NCBI GenBank assembly: GCA_016704485.1
Contig: JADJAA010000001.1
Coordinates: forward strand, 1,488,001 to 1,552,000
Length of the DNA: 64,000 nucleotides
Reading direction: 5' to 3'
Source: Flavobacteriales bacterium
Lineage (GTDB): Bacteria; Bacteroidota; Bacteroidia; Flavobacteriales_F; PHOS-HE28
Numbering within the stretch: the first letter of the stretch is position 1; the number at the start of each line of letters is the position of its first letter. A program made the position numbers and the translations under genes. The notes below the pieces were generated by a model. The model had not been told where the DNA came from, made no database searches, and worked only from the letters and a program-made list of their open reading frames with translations. Shown in pieces: positions 33,733 to 44,477 of this stretch.

Positions 33733-36700
33733 ATGGCAGAACACGTACGCCTTTTTAGGGTCACTCGTTGGATGGGTGCCTTGATCACACGTTCACTAAG
33801 AACGGTATTGCCCGCAGTCGCGGCACTTTTGCTTTGGAATGCCGAAGCGTATGCAACACACGCCATGGGTGGCGACCTTACCTATGAGTGTTTAGGTAAT
33901 AACCAGTATCGTGTCAACCTTAGCTTTTTCAGGGATTGCAACGGTGTTGCTGCGCCCGTAAGTTGTAATAATGGGGACCTCAGATTCGATGTTTCATCGT
34001 CACAATGCGGAGCTTCGTTCACGGGGTGTTTTGTTTTTCAAAGTGTTGATGTCGTAACACCGATATGCGCTTCGGCTATCGACCGTTGCAATTCTCCTGC
34101 TGGAGTATATGGTGTGGAGCGGTACCGTTATAGCGCGGTGATCAACCTTTCCGCATGGAATAATTGTGGTACTGATTGGCTGATCGATTGGAATCTCTGT
34201 TGTAGGAATAACGCGATCACCTCACTGAACAACCCGGGTGGTAAGGACCTCTACTTGAGCGCAACGTTGAACAATACCATTCAACCATGCAACAGTTCAC
34301 CTCGCTTCTTGAATGACCCTATTCCATTCGGTTGTGTAGGGCAACCTATGGTTTACAACCACGGCGTGAGTGACCTTGCCGGTGATTCGCTGGTTTTCTC
34401 ATTGGCTCCTGCACGCGGAGCGGGTGGCGCTATTCTAGCCTATAACAACGGCTACACATTCCTGCAACCAGTGATCACCAGTGGTGGTGCTAACGCGGTA
34501 CAGATCAACTCACAGACAGGAACCATTACGTTCACGCCCAGTGTTCAGCAGTTCTCCGTTGTGACCGTTCTGGTGCGTGAATACCGGAATGGCGTGCTGA
34601 TCGGCACGTATACCCGTGATCTTCAATTCGCGGTGGTTGCTTGCAACAATAGCAACCCCACGGTCTCCGGTATCAACAACACAGGCACGTTCGTGTACGA
34701 CGTTTGTGCGAATACCAGCTTTTGCTTTGATGTTAACTCCCTTGACGCCGATGCGGGAAATGTCGTGACCATGACCTGGAACAACGCCATACCAGGGGCC
34801 ACGTTCACAACTTCAGCGGGTCCGTTGCCAACGGGTACGTTCTGTTGGTCACCTACAACGGCCAATATCGGACAGCAGCTCTTTACCGTCAATGTACGTG
34901 ATAACGCTTGTATTTTGAACGGCTCCGGTACACAAGGCTACTTGATCAATATTACGCCACCATTCACGCCTTCCAATGCCGGACCGGATCAAAGCGTGTG
35001 TGGAACTTCCGCCACGCTGGCCGGTCAGCAACCTTGGCCCAGTGCGCAAGGCACATGGTCCGTTATTAGTGGAGCCGGTACGTTCGCAAGCCCCAATTCA
35101 CCGAATGCGGTGGTCAATGGCCTTGCTCCTGGCCCGAACGTGCTCCGTTGGCGTGTGAACTACGGTTCATGCGGCTTTGCCGATGATACTGTTGTTATTA
35201 CCGCTTACGATCCGAACCAACCAGCAGCGAATGCGGGGCCACAACAATCGTTATGCCTACCCGCATCGAGTACAACGCTTGCCGCTAATACGGCAACATC
35301 TCCAGCATTAGGGACTTGGACGCTGGTGACCGGTGGTGGAATTTTTGCTAACGCTAACAGTCCTACATCAACCGTCTCCGGCCTAGTGCAGGGTACGAAC
35401 ACATTCCGCTGGACGATCTCGAACGGCCCATGTGGAGCTCCTACCAATTCGACCGTGACCGTGCTCGTATACAGTAATGTACAAGGTTCCGCAAATGCGG
35501 GTGTGGATCAGCAGCTCTGTACGCCAACGTTGAACACCACGCTGACCGGTAACACGCTGATCGCACCAGCTACGGGCCAATGGACCTTGCAAGGCGGTTC
35601 AGGTGTGATCGCAAACCCGAACCAACGCGTTACGGCGGTAAGTGGTCTGAGCATTGGCGTGAATACGTTCCGTTGGACGATCCTGAACGGACCATGCACA
35701 CCGCCGACCACGCAGGATGAAATGACCATTACGGTGTTCGATCAGAACAGCCCGAACGCTAACGCTGGTGCCAACCAACAGTTGTGTGCCACATCGACGA
35801 ACTTGACCGGTAATGCGCCGACACCTCCTGCAACCGGGCTGTGGACGCTGGTGAGCGGGACGGGAACGTTCACGACACCGAACTCTCCTACATCCGCAGT
35901 GACCGGATTAAGTCTCGGAACCAACGTATTCCAGTGGACCTTGTACAATGGCCCATGCGCAAATGGAGTAACAACCTCCCAAGTGTCCGTAGTGCGTTTC
36001 GATGGAAATTCTCCTGTGCCTAATGCAGGTCCGGATCAAGACCTCTGTACCGCTTCTGCTTCAACTTTTGCGAGTACCACACTAGCTGGTAACCTTATGC
36101 CGTCTCCTGCCATAGGTACTTGGACATTGGTCGGTGGTGGAGGTATTATCACAGGTCCCAACAATGCGGCCACCACAGTTACCAGCCTACCTGTAGGGGT
36201 CAACACCTTCCGATGGACCGTCGCGAATGGTCCATGTACACCTACAGTGAATACCGATGACGTCGTGATCCGTGTTTTCGATCGCAACGCACCTGTGGCC
36301 AGTGCTGGTCCGGATCAAGAAGTCTGTGCACCGGTTGCCAACGTTACATTAGCTGGAAATGCGCCTACAGCACCAGCTACCGGTATTTGGACCGTAATTA
36401 GTGGAGCCGGCGTTTTCGCGGATGCGACCGTACGCAACACGACCGTGTCCGGAATGCTTATTGGCAATAACGTATATCGTTGGACCATTAGCAACGGCCC
36501 TTGCCCCAATGGTATCACGTTCGATGAGGTTACGATACGACTGTTCGATCCTGCAACACCCGCTGCGAATGCTGGACCTGATCAAGCCTTGTGCGGTTCT
36601 CCTTCAGCTACGCTAGCAGGAAATGCAGTGGTTTTCCCGGCATCAGGGACATGGACGTTGATCAGTGGTACGGCCACCATCGCGAATGCATCCACGGCTA

Positions 36701-39700
36701 ACACGTCGGTCTCCGGATTGGGTATTGGTAGTACCGTTCTACGTTGGACGGTGAACAATGGACCGTGCGGAACAACGAACGATGAAGTAACTATTGTGCG
36801 ATTCGATCCGGCTAACCCGGTTGCGAATGCAGGACCGGATCAGTCCGTTTGTATTCCGGTTGGTACCAATAGTGTTACGATGGCAGGGAGCAACGTGATC
36901 GCTCCAGCAACTGGTTCGTGGATCGTGATCAACGGTTCTGCGACGATCGTGAATGCAAGCAGTCCGAATACGCAGATCACCGATCTGGTCGTAGGTTTTG
37001 TTGATCTTCAATGGCAGGTAAGTAACGGCCCATGTCCGAATGGTATAACGCAAGATGTCGTTCGCATTACGGTGTTCGATGCGAATACGCCATTGGCGAA
37101 TGCTGGGCCGGACGTGTCCATCTGTTCTGTGAACGGAACCGTTACCATGGCGGGTAGCGATCTGGTTGGACCCGCAACAGGGTTCTGGAGCTTGGTGAGT
37201 GGAACCGGTTCGATCACCAACCCTACAAGTCCTACTGCAACGATCACCGATCTTCAGGTTGGTCAAAGCGTTTTCCAATGGAATGTGAGCAATGGCCCAT
37301 GCGCGAATCCGATCACGAACGATCAGATGACCATTACCGTCTTCGATCCGAACAACCCAAGCGCGGATGCTGGTATCGATCAGAGTCTTTGTACTTCGAT
37401 CGGAAATACGGTGACACTGGAGGGTAGTGGGGTCTCCTTCCCTGCAACCGGCGTGTGGACCGTATCTCCAGCTACTGCAACGATCGTTTCACCGAACTCA
37501 CCAACAACCCTAGCTACTGACCTTACTGTTGGAACATACACCTTCACGTGGTCGGTGAACAATGGTAGCTGCCCTAACGGGTTGACAAGTGATAACGTGA
37601 TCGTGATCGTGGCCGATGGTGCTGCGCAAACAGCACAGGCAGGTCCGGATCAAAGCGTTTGTGGAACGGCAAGCCCCATCACCATGGCAGCTACACCGCC
37701 CACGGGAGGTGCGATCGGAACCTGGAGCGTCGTGCAAGGAACTGCAACGTTCAGCGATGCGAATTCACCTACTGCTTCGGTTACCGGATTGAGCATTGGT
37801 ATTGTCGATATCCGTTGGAGCATTGACAATGGACCATGCGGAATTACCAGCGACCTGATGACGGTCCTTGTTTTCGATCCGAACAACCCGGTTGCTGATG
37901 CAGGTCCGGATCAGCAGCTTTGCACGCCGATAACAAGTGCTGGCCTTTCCGGAAGTGCTGTGAATATCCCAGCTGTGGGTCAATGGACCTTGGTCAGTGG
38001 TACAGGTGTTATCACCAACCCGAATAGCCCATTCACAACAGTCAGTGGACTCGGCCTCGGAGAGAATATTTTCCAATGGGAAGTGAATAATGGTGCTTGC
38101 CCCAACCCCGTAACGCAGGATCAAATAAGTCTATTCCTGTTCGATTCCGGTGCTGCTGCTGCAAACGCAGGTCCTGATCAACAGCTCTGCACACCAAGTT
38201 CCACGGTTACGATGGCGGGTAATCTGCCGGTCGGTTCAGCATTAGGTACTTGGACGCGGATCGGTGGCTTTGGTAATATCACCGCACCGAATAATCCTTC
38301 GACGACTGTTACGAATTTGGATGTGGGCGTGAATGTGTTCACTTGGAGCATCAATAATGGCTCGTGCGGAACCTCCGTAGATACGATGGTCGTGTTGGTC
38401 TACGACGTGTTGAATCCGATCGCCGACGCTGGATTGGATCAAGAGATCTGCTCGCCCGGTTCATCGGTCAACTTATCAGGAAGCAATGTGATCTTCCCTG
38501 CAACAGGTGTTTGGACGTTGATCAGTGGTATCGGTACTATTTCGAACCCGACCTCTCAGAACTCATCGGTAACCGGACTGCCTGTAGGTGTGCATACGTT
38601 CCGATGGACCGTCTCCAATGGACCATGTGCCAACAGCCTTACGACCGATGATGTGCAGATCTTCGTATACGACGAGAATAATCCGATCGCTGATGCCGGC
38701 CCGGACCAAGAACTTTGCACGCCAACAACTGCAATAACGTTGGCAGGTAGTTCGTTGATCTTCCCAGCAACTGGCGAATGGACCGTTTCGGGCGGAACAG
38801 GTGTGTTCGGCGATGCGAATGATCCCAACACAACGGTAACTGGATTAACGGTTGGTGAGAACATTTTCACCTGGACCGTTTCCAACGGACCATGCGCGAA
38901 CGGTACTACAACGGATGACGTAAGTATCTTCCTCTTCAACCAGAATAATCCGGCAGCGAATGCAGGTGCTGATCAAGAATTGTGCACCACAACACCGACT
39001 ACAAGTGTGGTGATGGCCGGTTCTGCTATCATCTTCCCTGCAGTGGGAACGTGGACCTTAGTAAGCGGTAGCGGATTCTTCACGAATGCGAACGACCCTG
39101 CAGCAACAGCTAACGGATTGACTGTTGGTGAGAATATTTTCGCTTGGACCGTGGATAATGGACCATGCTTGCTAAGCCCATCTTCCGATACCGTGAGCAT
39201 ATTCGTATTCGATCAGAACAACCCGATCGCAGATGCTGGTGCTGATCAGAGCCTATGCACGCCGAATACGATCGCCGATATGGCCGGCAGTACGGTGGTC
39301 TTCCCAGCTTCTGGTCAATGGACCTTGGTAAGTGGTGACGGTACCATCACCGATCCGACCTCGCCTACAACGACGATCACTGATCTGGGCATTGGAGTGA
39401 ACGTGTTCGCATGGACCGTGGATAATGGACCATGCACCAACGGCATCACATCCAGTCAGGTGAGTATTTCATTGTACGATGATGATGGCCTGTTGTCCGA
39501 CGCAGGTCCTGATCAGTCCTTCTGTTTACCAACTACCAGTTCAACATTCGCTGGAAGTGCGGTAACCATCCCTGCCATCGGTACATGGTCACTTCTGAAC
39601 GGTGCTGGTGATATTGACGACGTCAATGATCCAAACAGTGCGGTAACCAATTTGGCTGTTGGCGAGAACATATTCCAGTGGAGTATTTCCAATGGTCCAT

Positions 39701-42700
39701 GCGTTAATGGACAAGGTGCAGCCACCATGAGCATCTTCATTTTTAATGATCAGAACCCGATCGCAAATGCCGGCCCTGATCAGGAATTGTGTACGGTCGA
39801 TTCCGCTTCAACAACGCTGTCCGGAAGTAACATCATCTTCCCAGCCGTTGGTACATGGTCCATTGTAAGCGGTTCGGGAACCATCGATAATGTGAACGAT
39901 CCACTTTCAGGAGTCTATGATCTAGGTGTTGGTGTTACCGTATTGGAATGGACCGTGGACAATGGCCCCTGCTTGCCAGGCGTAACTACGGACCAGATCA
40001 CGATCTCGATCTACGACGAGAATAACCCTATCGCGAATGCTGGGCCGGATCAGGATCTGTGCACGCCGATCGCAGCAGTGGACTTGAATGGTTCCGCAGT
40101 GATCTTCCCGGCTGTTGGGACATGGACGTTGATTGGTGGCGGTGGTACGATAACGGATCCTAACGATCCCGTTACGACCATAACGGGTCTTACACCGGGT
40201 ATCTACAACGTGGTCTGGACGGTTGATAATGGTCCATGTACTAATGGTATTACCACGGATACATTGCGCATTCGTTTGTACGACGATGCGAACCCCGATG
40301 CAGATGCTGGTCCTGATCAGGAGCTTTGTACTGCAGGTGGCCCTACCGTTACCACCAATCTGCAAGGCAGCAACGTGATCTTCCCAGCCGTAGGTACATG
40401 GCAAGTTGCGCTTGGACCTCCGTCCATCGTGATCGCAGATATCAATGATCCGAACACATCGGTATCCGGACTTGCGGTAGGTGAGAACATCTTGATCTGG
40501 ACCGTGGAGAACGGTGTTTGCGCGAATGCGGTCACCACGGATCGAGTTAGCATATTCGTATTCGATCAGAACAATCCGGATGCGGATGCTGGACCTGATC
40601 AGCAAGTTTGTACGCCGCTTACCAATGCCTTCATGGCCGGTAGTTCAGTGACGTTCCCAGCAGTTGGAACATGGACCTTGACCAGCGGCACGGGTGTGTT
40701 CGCAGACCTCAATGATCCGAATACCAACGTCACAGGTCTTAGCATTGGTTTGAATGAATTTACTTGGACAGTGGACAACGGTGCATGTCTGAATGGTATT
40801 ACCAGCAGTACTGTTGGAATAACCCTGTTCGATGCACAAGCACCACCAGCGGCAGCAGGGCCGGATCAAGAGTTCTGTTTCCCTGCAGGCGTTGCTAACA
40901 TTGCCGGTAACCCTCCTGTAGGTGCAGCAATGGGTACATGGACAGTAGTTCAAGGTGGTGGTAATATCGCCGACGTGAATTCACCTTCGACAACCGTTGA
41001 TAATTTGCCTATCGGTATCAATATCCTCGAATGGTCATTGACCGGCGGCGCATGTATTACTACCCGTGATTCGTTGGAGATCCGCGTTTTCGATCCGAAC
41101 AACCCGCCAGCAAATGCAGGTATGGATCAGGAACTCTGCGTTCCGCAGGATAGCGTGTTCATGGCAGGTAGCGCATTGACGATCCCTGCGCTTGGTACAT
41201 GGACCGTGATCGGTGGAAATGGAATACCACAACAACCCGGAGATCCAGCAAGCCTTATTACCAATTTGTCCATTGGCGTGAATACCATCCGTTGGGAAGT
41301 ATACAATGGCCCTTGCGGTACCACAGCAGATACTATGATCGTGATCCTCTACGACGATACCACGGCCTCAGCAAATGGAGGTCCGGACCTGGAGACCTGT
41401 CTCGGTATACCGTTCACGACGATGCAAGGTGAAACACCTCCAGCTCCTGCAGTAGGTATGTGGACACAGATCTCCGGACCTTCAACAGGTACGTTCTCCG
41501 ATCCAACAGATCCGAATTCACAACTAAGCGATCTGACCGTAGCTGGTACGCATATGTTCGTATGGACTCTTTCATGGGATCCATGTCCGAACAACGGAAT
41601 ACTGACCGATACGGTGACGGTGCTGGTATACGATCCTGCTGCACCTATTGCTGATGCAGGGTTGGATCAAATCTTCTGTAGCCCGGTGGATACAACGTAC
41701 ATGACGGCCTTGCTGCCATGGGAGCCCGGCGTGGGAACATGGACCGTACTTGTTGGTTCTGCAGTAGTTGATTCGATCAACAGCCCAACTTCGCTGATCA
41801 CGAACCTCGAAGTAGGTATCCACACATTCCTCTGGACCGTTTACAACGGCACATGTGGAACAGGACCACCGACCATTGATACGGTAAGCATCTATGTGTA
41901 CGATGTGGATGCACCACTTGCCGCAGTTGGAGCCGATCAGGAATTCTGCACACCGACTTCAACTGCGATCCTGCAAGCGAACGATGCAACGTTCCCTGGT
42001 GTTGGAACGTGGACATCATCGGATCCATCACTGGTCTTCACCGATCCGAATGATCCGAATACACTTGTTTCAGGTCTTGGAGTTGGTCAATATGATCTGG
42101 TCTGGACCATTTTCAACGGACCGTGTGGAACATCCAGTGATAGCGTGAGCATATTCATTTACGATGGTAATGCGGAGCCTGCATATGCAGGATCGGATCA
42201 GGACCTATGCACACCGACCACTTCCACCACGCTAGTAGCCAGCGCTCCTATATTCCCAGCTAGTGGAGTATGGACAGTGTTGAGCGGAACGGCTGTAATA
42301 GACGTGGATACGGATCCACAAACTGCTGTCAGTGGAATGAGTATCGGAGCAACGGAATTCCTGTGGACCATCGATAACGGACCATGCGGCATAACCGCTG
42401 ATACAGTCGTTGTTACCATATTCAACGACCAACAAGAACCGGCGAACGCTGGACCCGATCAACAACTTTGCACGCCGACACCAACAGTATCGTTGGCTGG
42501 TAATCCAGCTCCGTTCCCTGCAACGGGTCAGTGGACCATTATCAGTGGCGTTGGCACGCTGGACGATCCATCATCTCCAAGTGCTACGCTGGGTGGCTTC
42601 GGTGAAGGTGTGATCGTGTTGGAATGGATGATCGACAATGGTCCATGCGCGAACGGCATCACAAGAGATACCGTGGTGGTCGAAGTGTTCGATGGTTCTT

Positions 42701-43512
42701 CACCAGTGGCAGCAGCTGGACCGGATATGGATCTCTGTTCAACCACGCTGACCGGCCCTATCACCATGTTCGCTAGCAGCCCTACGGGCCTTGCTGTTGG
42801 AACATGGAGCGTTCAAGAGGGTAGTGGCACATTCGCTGACGTCAACGATCCGTTCACTGAGGTCACCAACGTTGGAACAGGAGTGAACACGTTCGTCTGG
42901 ACGGTTGATAATGGTGTATGTGGAATTACTTCGGACCAGATGTTCATCTTCATGTATGATGGAACTATTCTGGATGCGGATGCAGGCCTGAGTGGAACCT
43001 TCTGTGATCATGAATTCACAGGAACCAATTTGGAGGCATCACCTGTCAACGATCCGTTGGCTTCTGGACTCTGGACGATACTTGCTGGTAATGCGACGAT
43101 CTCTGAACCGACCAACTCCGGTACACCGATCAGTGGGCTGGAATTGGGTGCTAACATCTTCCAATGGACAGTAAGCAACGGTGTTTGTGGCACAACATCG
43201 GATACGCTCTCCATCCTCTTGGAGGATTGCTTGACGCTCGTGATCCCGGATGCGTTCTCGCCGAACGGAGATGGAACCAACGATGTCTATGTGATCCGGA
43301 ACCTGGAGTATTACGATGTACGGTCACTACAAGTATTCAACCGTTGGGGCAGTAAGGTGCTCGATAAGAGTCCGTACAACAATGACTGGGATGGTACGAG
43401 TCAGTTCGGAGGAGCATTCGGAGAGTTGTTGCCGGAGAGCACCTATTACTACATCCTGGATATTGGAGGTGATAAGGAACCATACACTGGCTATATCTAT
43501 CTACGCCGATGA
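33733..43512 (+). CDS. Giant SprB-like repeat adhesin with T9SS type B (gliding-associated) C-terminus
   Basis: About 3259 residues. ATG 33733 (with TAAGG just upstream) is preferred over TTG 33691; ATG 33772 is also possible. After a long signal region (hydrophobic VLPAVAALLLWNAEAYA) come HAMGGDLTYECLGNNQYRV and a Cys-rich ectodomain to about residue 410, homologous to the two smaller T9SS proteins at 18.7-22.9 kb. Then 31 tandem modules of about 89 residues follow, each opening ANAGPDQxLC and containing GxWTLVSG and NGPC, so each has a Cys pair. The last 95 residues (LVIPDAFSPNGDGTNDVYVI ... FNRWGSKVLDKS ... TYYYILDIG, ending YIYLRR) form the type B sorting domain. Overlaps the next gene by 4 bp. 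By analogy with SprB it is a surface filament, possibly for gliding or adhesion. Confidence 0.92.
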   Translation: MAEHVRLFRVTRWMGALITRSLRTVLPAVAALLLWNAEAYATHAMGGDLTYECLGNNQYRVNLSFFRDCNGVAAPVSCNNGDLRFDVSSSQCGASFTGCFVFQSVDVVTPICASAIDRCNSPAGVYGVERYRYSAVINLSAWNNCGTDWLIDWNLCCRNNAITSLNNPGGKDLYLSATLNNTIQPCNSSPRFLNDPIPFGCVGQPMVYNHGVSDLAGDSLVFSLAPARGAGGAILAYNNGYTFLQPVITSGGANAVQINSQTGTITFTPSVQQFSVVTVLVREYRNGVLIGTYTRDLQFAVVACNNSNPTVSGINNTGTFVYDVCANTSFCFDVNSLDADAGNVVTMTWNNAIPGATFTTSAGPLPTGTFCWSPTTANIGQQLFTVNVRDNACILNGSGTQGYLINITPPFTPSNAGPDQSVCGTSATLAGQQPWPSAQGTWSVISGAGTFASPNSPNAVVNGLAPGPNVLRWRVNYGSCGFADDTVVITAYDPNQPAANAGPQQSLCLPASSTTLAANTATSPALGTWTLVTGGGIFANANSPTSTVSGLVQGTNTFRWTISNGPCGAPTNSTVTVLVYSNVQGSANAGVDQQLCTPTLNTTLTGNTLIAPATGQWTLQGGSGVIANPNQRVTAVSGLSIGVNTFRWTILNGPCTPPTTQDEMTITVFDQNSPNANAGANQQLCATSTNLTGNAPTPPATGLWTLVSGTGTFTTPNSPTSAVTGLSLGTNVFQWTLYNGPCANGVTTSQVSVVRFDGNSPVPNAGPDQDLCTASASTFASTTLAGNLMPSPAIGTWTLVGGGGIITGPNNAATTVTSLPVGVNTFRWTVANGPCTPTVNTDDVVIRVFDRNAPVASAGPDQEVCAPVANVTLAGNAPTAPATGIWTVISGAGVFADATVRNTTVSGMLIGNNVYRWTISNGPCPNGITFDEVTIRLFDPATPAANAGPDQALCGSPSATLAGNAVVFPASGTWTLISGTATIANASTANTSVSGLGIGSTVLRWTVNNGPCGTTNDEVTIVRFDPANPVANAGPDQSVCIPVGTNSVTMAGSNVIAPATGSWIVINGSATIVNASSPNTQITDLVVGFVDLQWQVSNGPCPNGITQDVVRITVFDANTPLANAGPDVSICSVNGTVTMAGSDLVGPATGFWSLVSGTGSITNPTSPTATITDLQVGQSVFQWNVSNGPCANPITNDQMTITVFDPNNPSADAGIDQSLCTSIGNTVTLEGSGVSFPATGVWTVSPATATIVSPNSPTTLATDLTVGTYTFTWSVNNGSCPNGLTSDNVIVIVADGAAQTAQAGPDQSVCGTASPITMAATPPTGGAIGTWSVVQGTATFSDANSPTASVTGLSIGIVDIRWSIDNGPCGITSDLMTVLVFDPNNPVADAGPDQQLCTPITSAGLSGSAVNIPAVGQWTLVSGTGVITNPNSPFTTVSGLGLGENIFQWEVNNGACPNPVTQDQISLFLFDSGAAAANAGPDQQLCTPSSTVTMAGNLPVGSALGTWTRIGGFGNITAPNNPSTTVTNLDVGVNVFTWSINNGSCGTSVDTMVVLVYDVLNPIADAGLDQEICSPGSSVNLSGSNVIFPATGVWTLISGIGTISNPTSQNSSVTGLPVGVHTFRWTVSNGPCANSLTTDDVQIFVYDENNPIADAGPDQELCTPTTAITLAGSSLIFPATGEWTVSGGTGVFGDANDPNTTVTGLTVGENIFTWTVSNGPCANGTTTDDVSIFLFNQNNPAANAGADQELCTTTPTTSVVMAGSAIIFPAVGTWTLVSGSGFFTNANDPAATANGLTVGENIFAWTVDNGPCLLSPSSDTVSIFVFDQNNPIADAGADQSLCTPNTIADMAGSTVVFPASGQWTLVSGDGTITDPTSPTTTITDLGIGVNVFAWTVDNGPCTNGITSSQVSISLYDDDGLLSDAGPDQSFCLPTTSSTFAGSAVTIPAIGTWSLLNGAGDIDDVNDPNSAVTNLAVGENIFQWSISNGPCVNGQGAATMSIFIFNDQNPIANAGPDQELCTVDSASTTLSGSNIIFPAVGTWSIVSGSGTIDNVNDPLSGVYDLGVGVTVLEWTVDNGPCLPGVTTDQITISIYDENNPIANAGPDQDLCTPIAAVDLNGSAVIFPAVGTWTLIGGGGTITDPNDPVTTITGLTPGIYNVVWTVDNGPCTNGITTDTLRIRLYDDANPDADAGPDQELCTAGGPTVTTNLQGSNVIFPAVGTWQVALGPPSIVIADINDPNTSVSGLAVGENILIWTVENGVCANAVTTDRVSIFVFDQNNPDADAGPDQQVCTPLTNAFMAGSSVTFPAVGTWTLTSGTGVFADLNDPNTNVTGLSIGLNEFTWTVDNGACLNGITSSTVGITLFDAQAPPAAAGPDQEFCFPAGVANIAGNPPVGAAMGTWTVVQGGGNIADVNSPSTTVDNLPIGINILEWSLTGGACITTRDSLEIRVFDPNNPPANAGMDQELCVPQDSVFMAGSALTIPALGTWTVIGGNGIPQQPGDPASLITNLSIGVNTIRWEVYNGPCGTTADTMIVILYDDTTASANGGPDLETCLGIPFTTMQGETPPAPAVGMWTQISGPSTGTFSDPTDPNSQLSDLTVAGTHMFVWTLSWDPCPNNGILTDTVTVLVYDPAAPIADAGLDQIFCSPVDTTYMTALLPWEPGVGTWTVLVGSAVVDSINSPTSLITNLEVGIHTFLWTVYNGTCGTGPPTIDTVSIYVYDVDAPLAAVGADQEFCTPTSTAILQANDATFPGVGTWTSSDPSLVFTDPNDPNTLVSGLGVGQYDLVWTIFNGPCGTSSDSVSIFIYDGNAEPAYAGSDQDLCTPTTSTTLVASAPIFPASGVWTVLSGTAVIDVDTDPQTAVSGMSIGATEFLWTIDNGPCGITADTVVVTIFNDQQEPANAGPDQQLCTPTPTVSLAGNPAPFPATGQWTIISGVGTLDDPSSPSATLGGFGEGVIVLEWMIDNGPCANGITRDTVVVEVFDGSSPVAAAGPDMDLCSTTLTGPITMFASSPTGLAVGTWSVQEGSGTFADVNDPFTEVTNVGTGVNTFVWTVDNGVCGITSDQMFIFMYDGTILDADAGLSGTFCDHEFTGTNLEASPVNDPLASGLWTILAGNATISEPTNSGTPISGLELGANIFQWTVSNGVCGTTSDTLSILLEDCLTLVIPDAFSPNGDGTNDVYVIRNLEYYDVRSLQVFNRWGSKVLDKSPYNNDWDGTSQFGGAFGELLPESTYYYILDIGGDKEPYTGYIYLRR
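34975..43221 (+). repeat. 31 tandem ~266-bp coding repeats of the giant adhesin
   Basis: The AGPDQ-type opening recurs 31 times between about 34975 and 42971, a mean spacing of about 266 bp (89 codons). Copies are diverged at DNA level; conserved bits are the gatgc(g/a)ggtccggatca-like opening and the ggaccttgg-like core. The repeats probably encode Ig-like/PKD-like domains, each held by a disulphide between the Cys after the opening and the Cys in NGPC. Confidence 0.9.
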
Positions 43513-44474
43513 GAAACCTCTTTAGCAAACATCACACGCAGATGAGAGCATTCGCTAAACGTTGGATGGGCATGGTCCTCGCACTGGGTTTCAGCACGAC
43601 GATGTTGGCCCAGCAGGATCCACAGTTCACCCAATATATGTTCAACCTGTTGGCGCTGAATCCTGCCTATGCAGGAAGTGCGGATCGTGTTAGCCTGAAG
43701 GCGTTGAGCAGACACCAATGGGTCGGCTTCGAAGGTGCCCCGGTTACGCAAACGCTCACCGTTCACTCACCGTTATGGCGGGAGAGCTTAGGTGTTGGTG
43801 GAACCGTGATGCGCGATTCGCACGGCCCGATCACACAATACACGTTCATGGCGGATATCGCCTATCGGATCTTCATGGGCGATGCGAAACTCGCTTTCGG
43901 TATCAAAGGAGGATTGAACCTGTTGCAAGGGAAGTACGCGGACCTGAATCCGCTCGACCCTGGTGATCAGGTCTTTCAGCAGAACGTGAATACAAAGCTT
44001 GATCCGCAATTCGGGTTCGGGATCATGTACTACAGCGACCGATATTACTTAGGGTTGAGTACACCGAAGATGTTGAGCACGAAGTTCTTTGAGACCGATT
44101 CGCTTGAATTCGTTTCAGAGGCTGGGCAACGTCCACACCTTTTCCTTACAGGTGGCTACGTATTCGATCTGGGCTTGTACCACAAGTTCAAACCGACATT
44201 CCTGGTGAAGGCCGTTGAAGGCGCTCCCATCAGTTTCGACCTCAGTGCCAATTTCCTATTCTACGAGAAGTTCTGGTTAGGCGCCATGTATCGCCATACC
44301 GATGCGATCGGCGCATTGGCCCAATACCACATTACCAAAGATCTCAGCGTAGGGTATGCATATGATTTTCCGCTCTCCGTAATGCGCGATCATAGCGGCG
44401 GATCGCATGAGGTGATGCTGAGCTTCGAGCTGGGAAACAAGTTGAAAGGTATTCGATCACCCCGCTATTTCTGA
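43509..44474 (+). CDS. PorP/SprF-family type IX secretion membrane protein
   Basis: 321 residues; signal peptide up to LGFSTTMLAQ. The family signature QDPQFTQYMFN, then LNPAYAGSADRVSL and RHQWVGFEGAPVTQTL, is present, followed by barrel strands (FGIKGGLNLLQG, FGFGIMYYSD, YYLGLSTPKML, KDLSVGYAYDFPLS) and ends GIRSPRYF. PorP/SprF proteins sit in the outer membrane and are needed for export or anchoring of type B cargo such as SprB. It overlaps the adhesin's stop by 4 bp and is followed after 3 bp by the OmpA gene, so the three are co-translated. Confidence 0.93.
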   Translation: MRNLFSKHHTQMRAFAKRWMGMVLALGFSTTMLAQQDPQFTQYMFNLLALNPAYAGSADRVSLKALSRHQWVGFEGAPVTQTLTVHSPLWRESLGVGGTVMRDSHGPITQYTFMADIAYRIFMGDAKLAFGIKGGLNLLQGKYADLNPLDPGDQVFQQNVNTKLDPQFGFGIMYYSDRYYLGLSTPKMLSTKFFETDSLEFVSEAGQRPHLFLTGGYVFDLGLYHKFKPTFLVKAVEGAPISFDLSANFLFYEKFWLGAMYRHTDAIGALAQYHITKDLSVGYAYDFPLSVMRDHSGGSHEVMLSFELGNKLKGIRSPRYF

Positions 44475-44477
44475 TCC

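Noticed and set aside
36739..37278. Minus-strand open frames of up to 227 codons inside the adhesin gene (also 39922-40605)
   Set aside because: They are antisense shadows of the repeated coding frame, with the same periodic composition and no family features.
34975..43221. CRISPR array or other non-coding repeat array
   Set aside because: Spacing is about 266 bp with diverged units and an intact reading frame throughout; it is protein-coding repetition.
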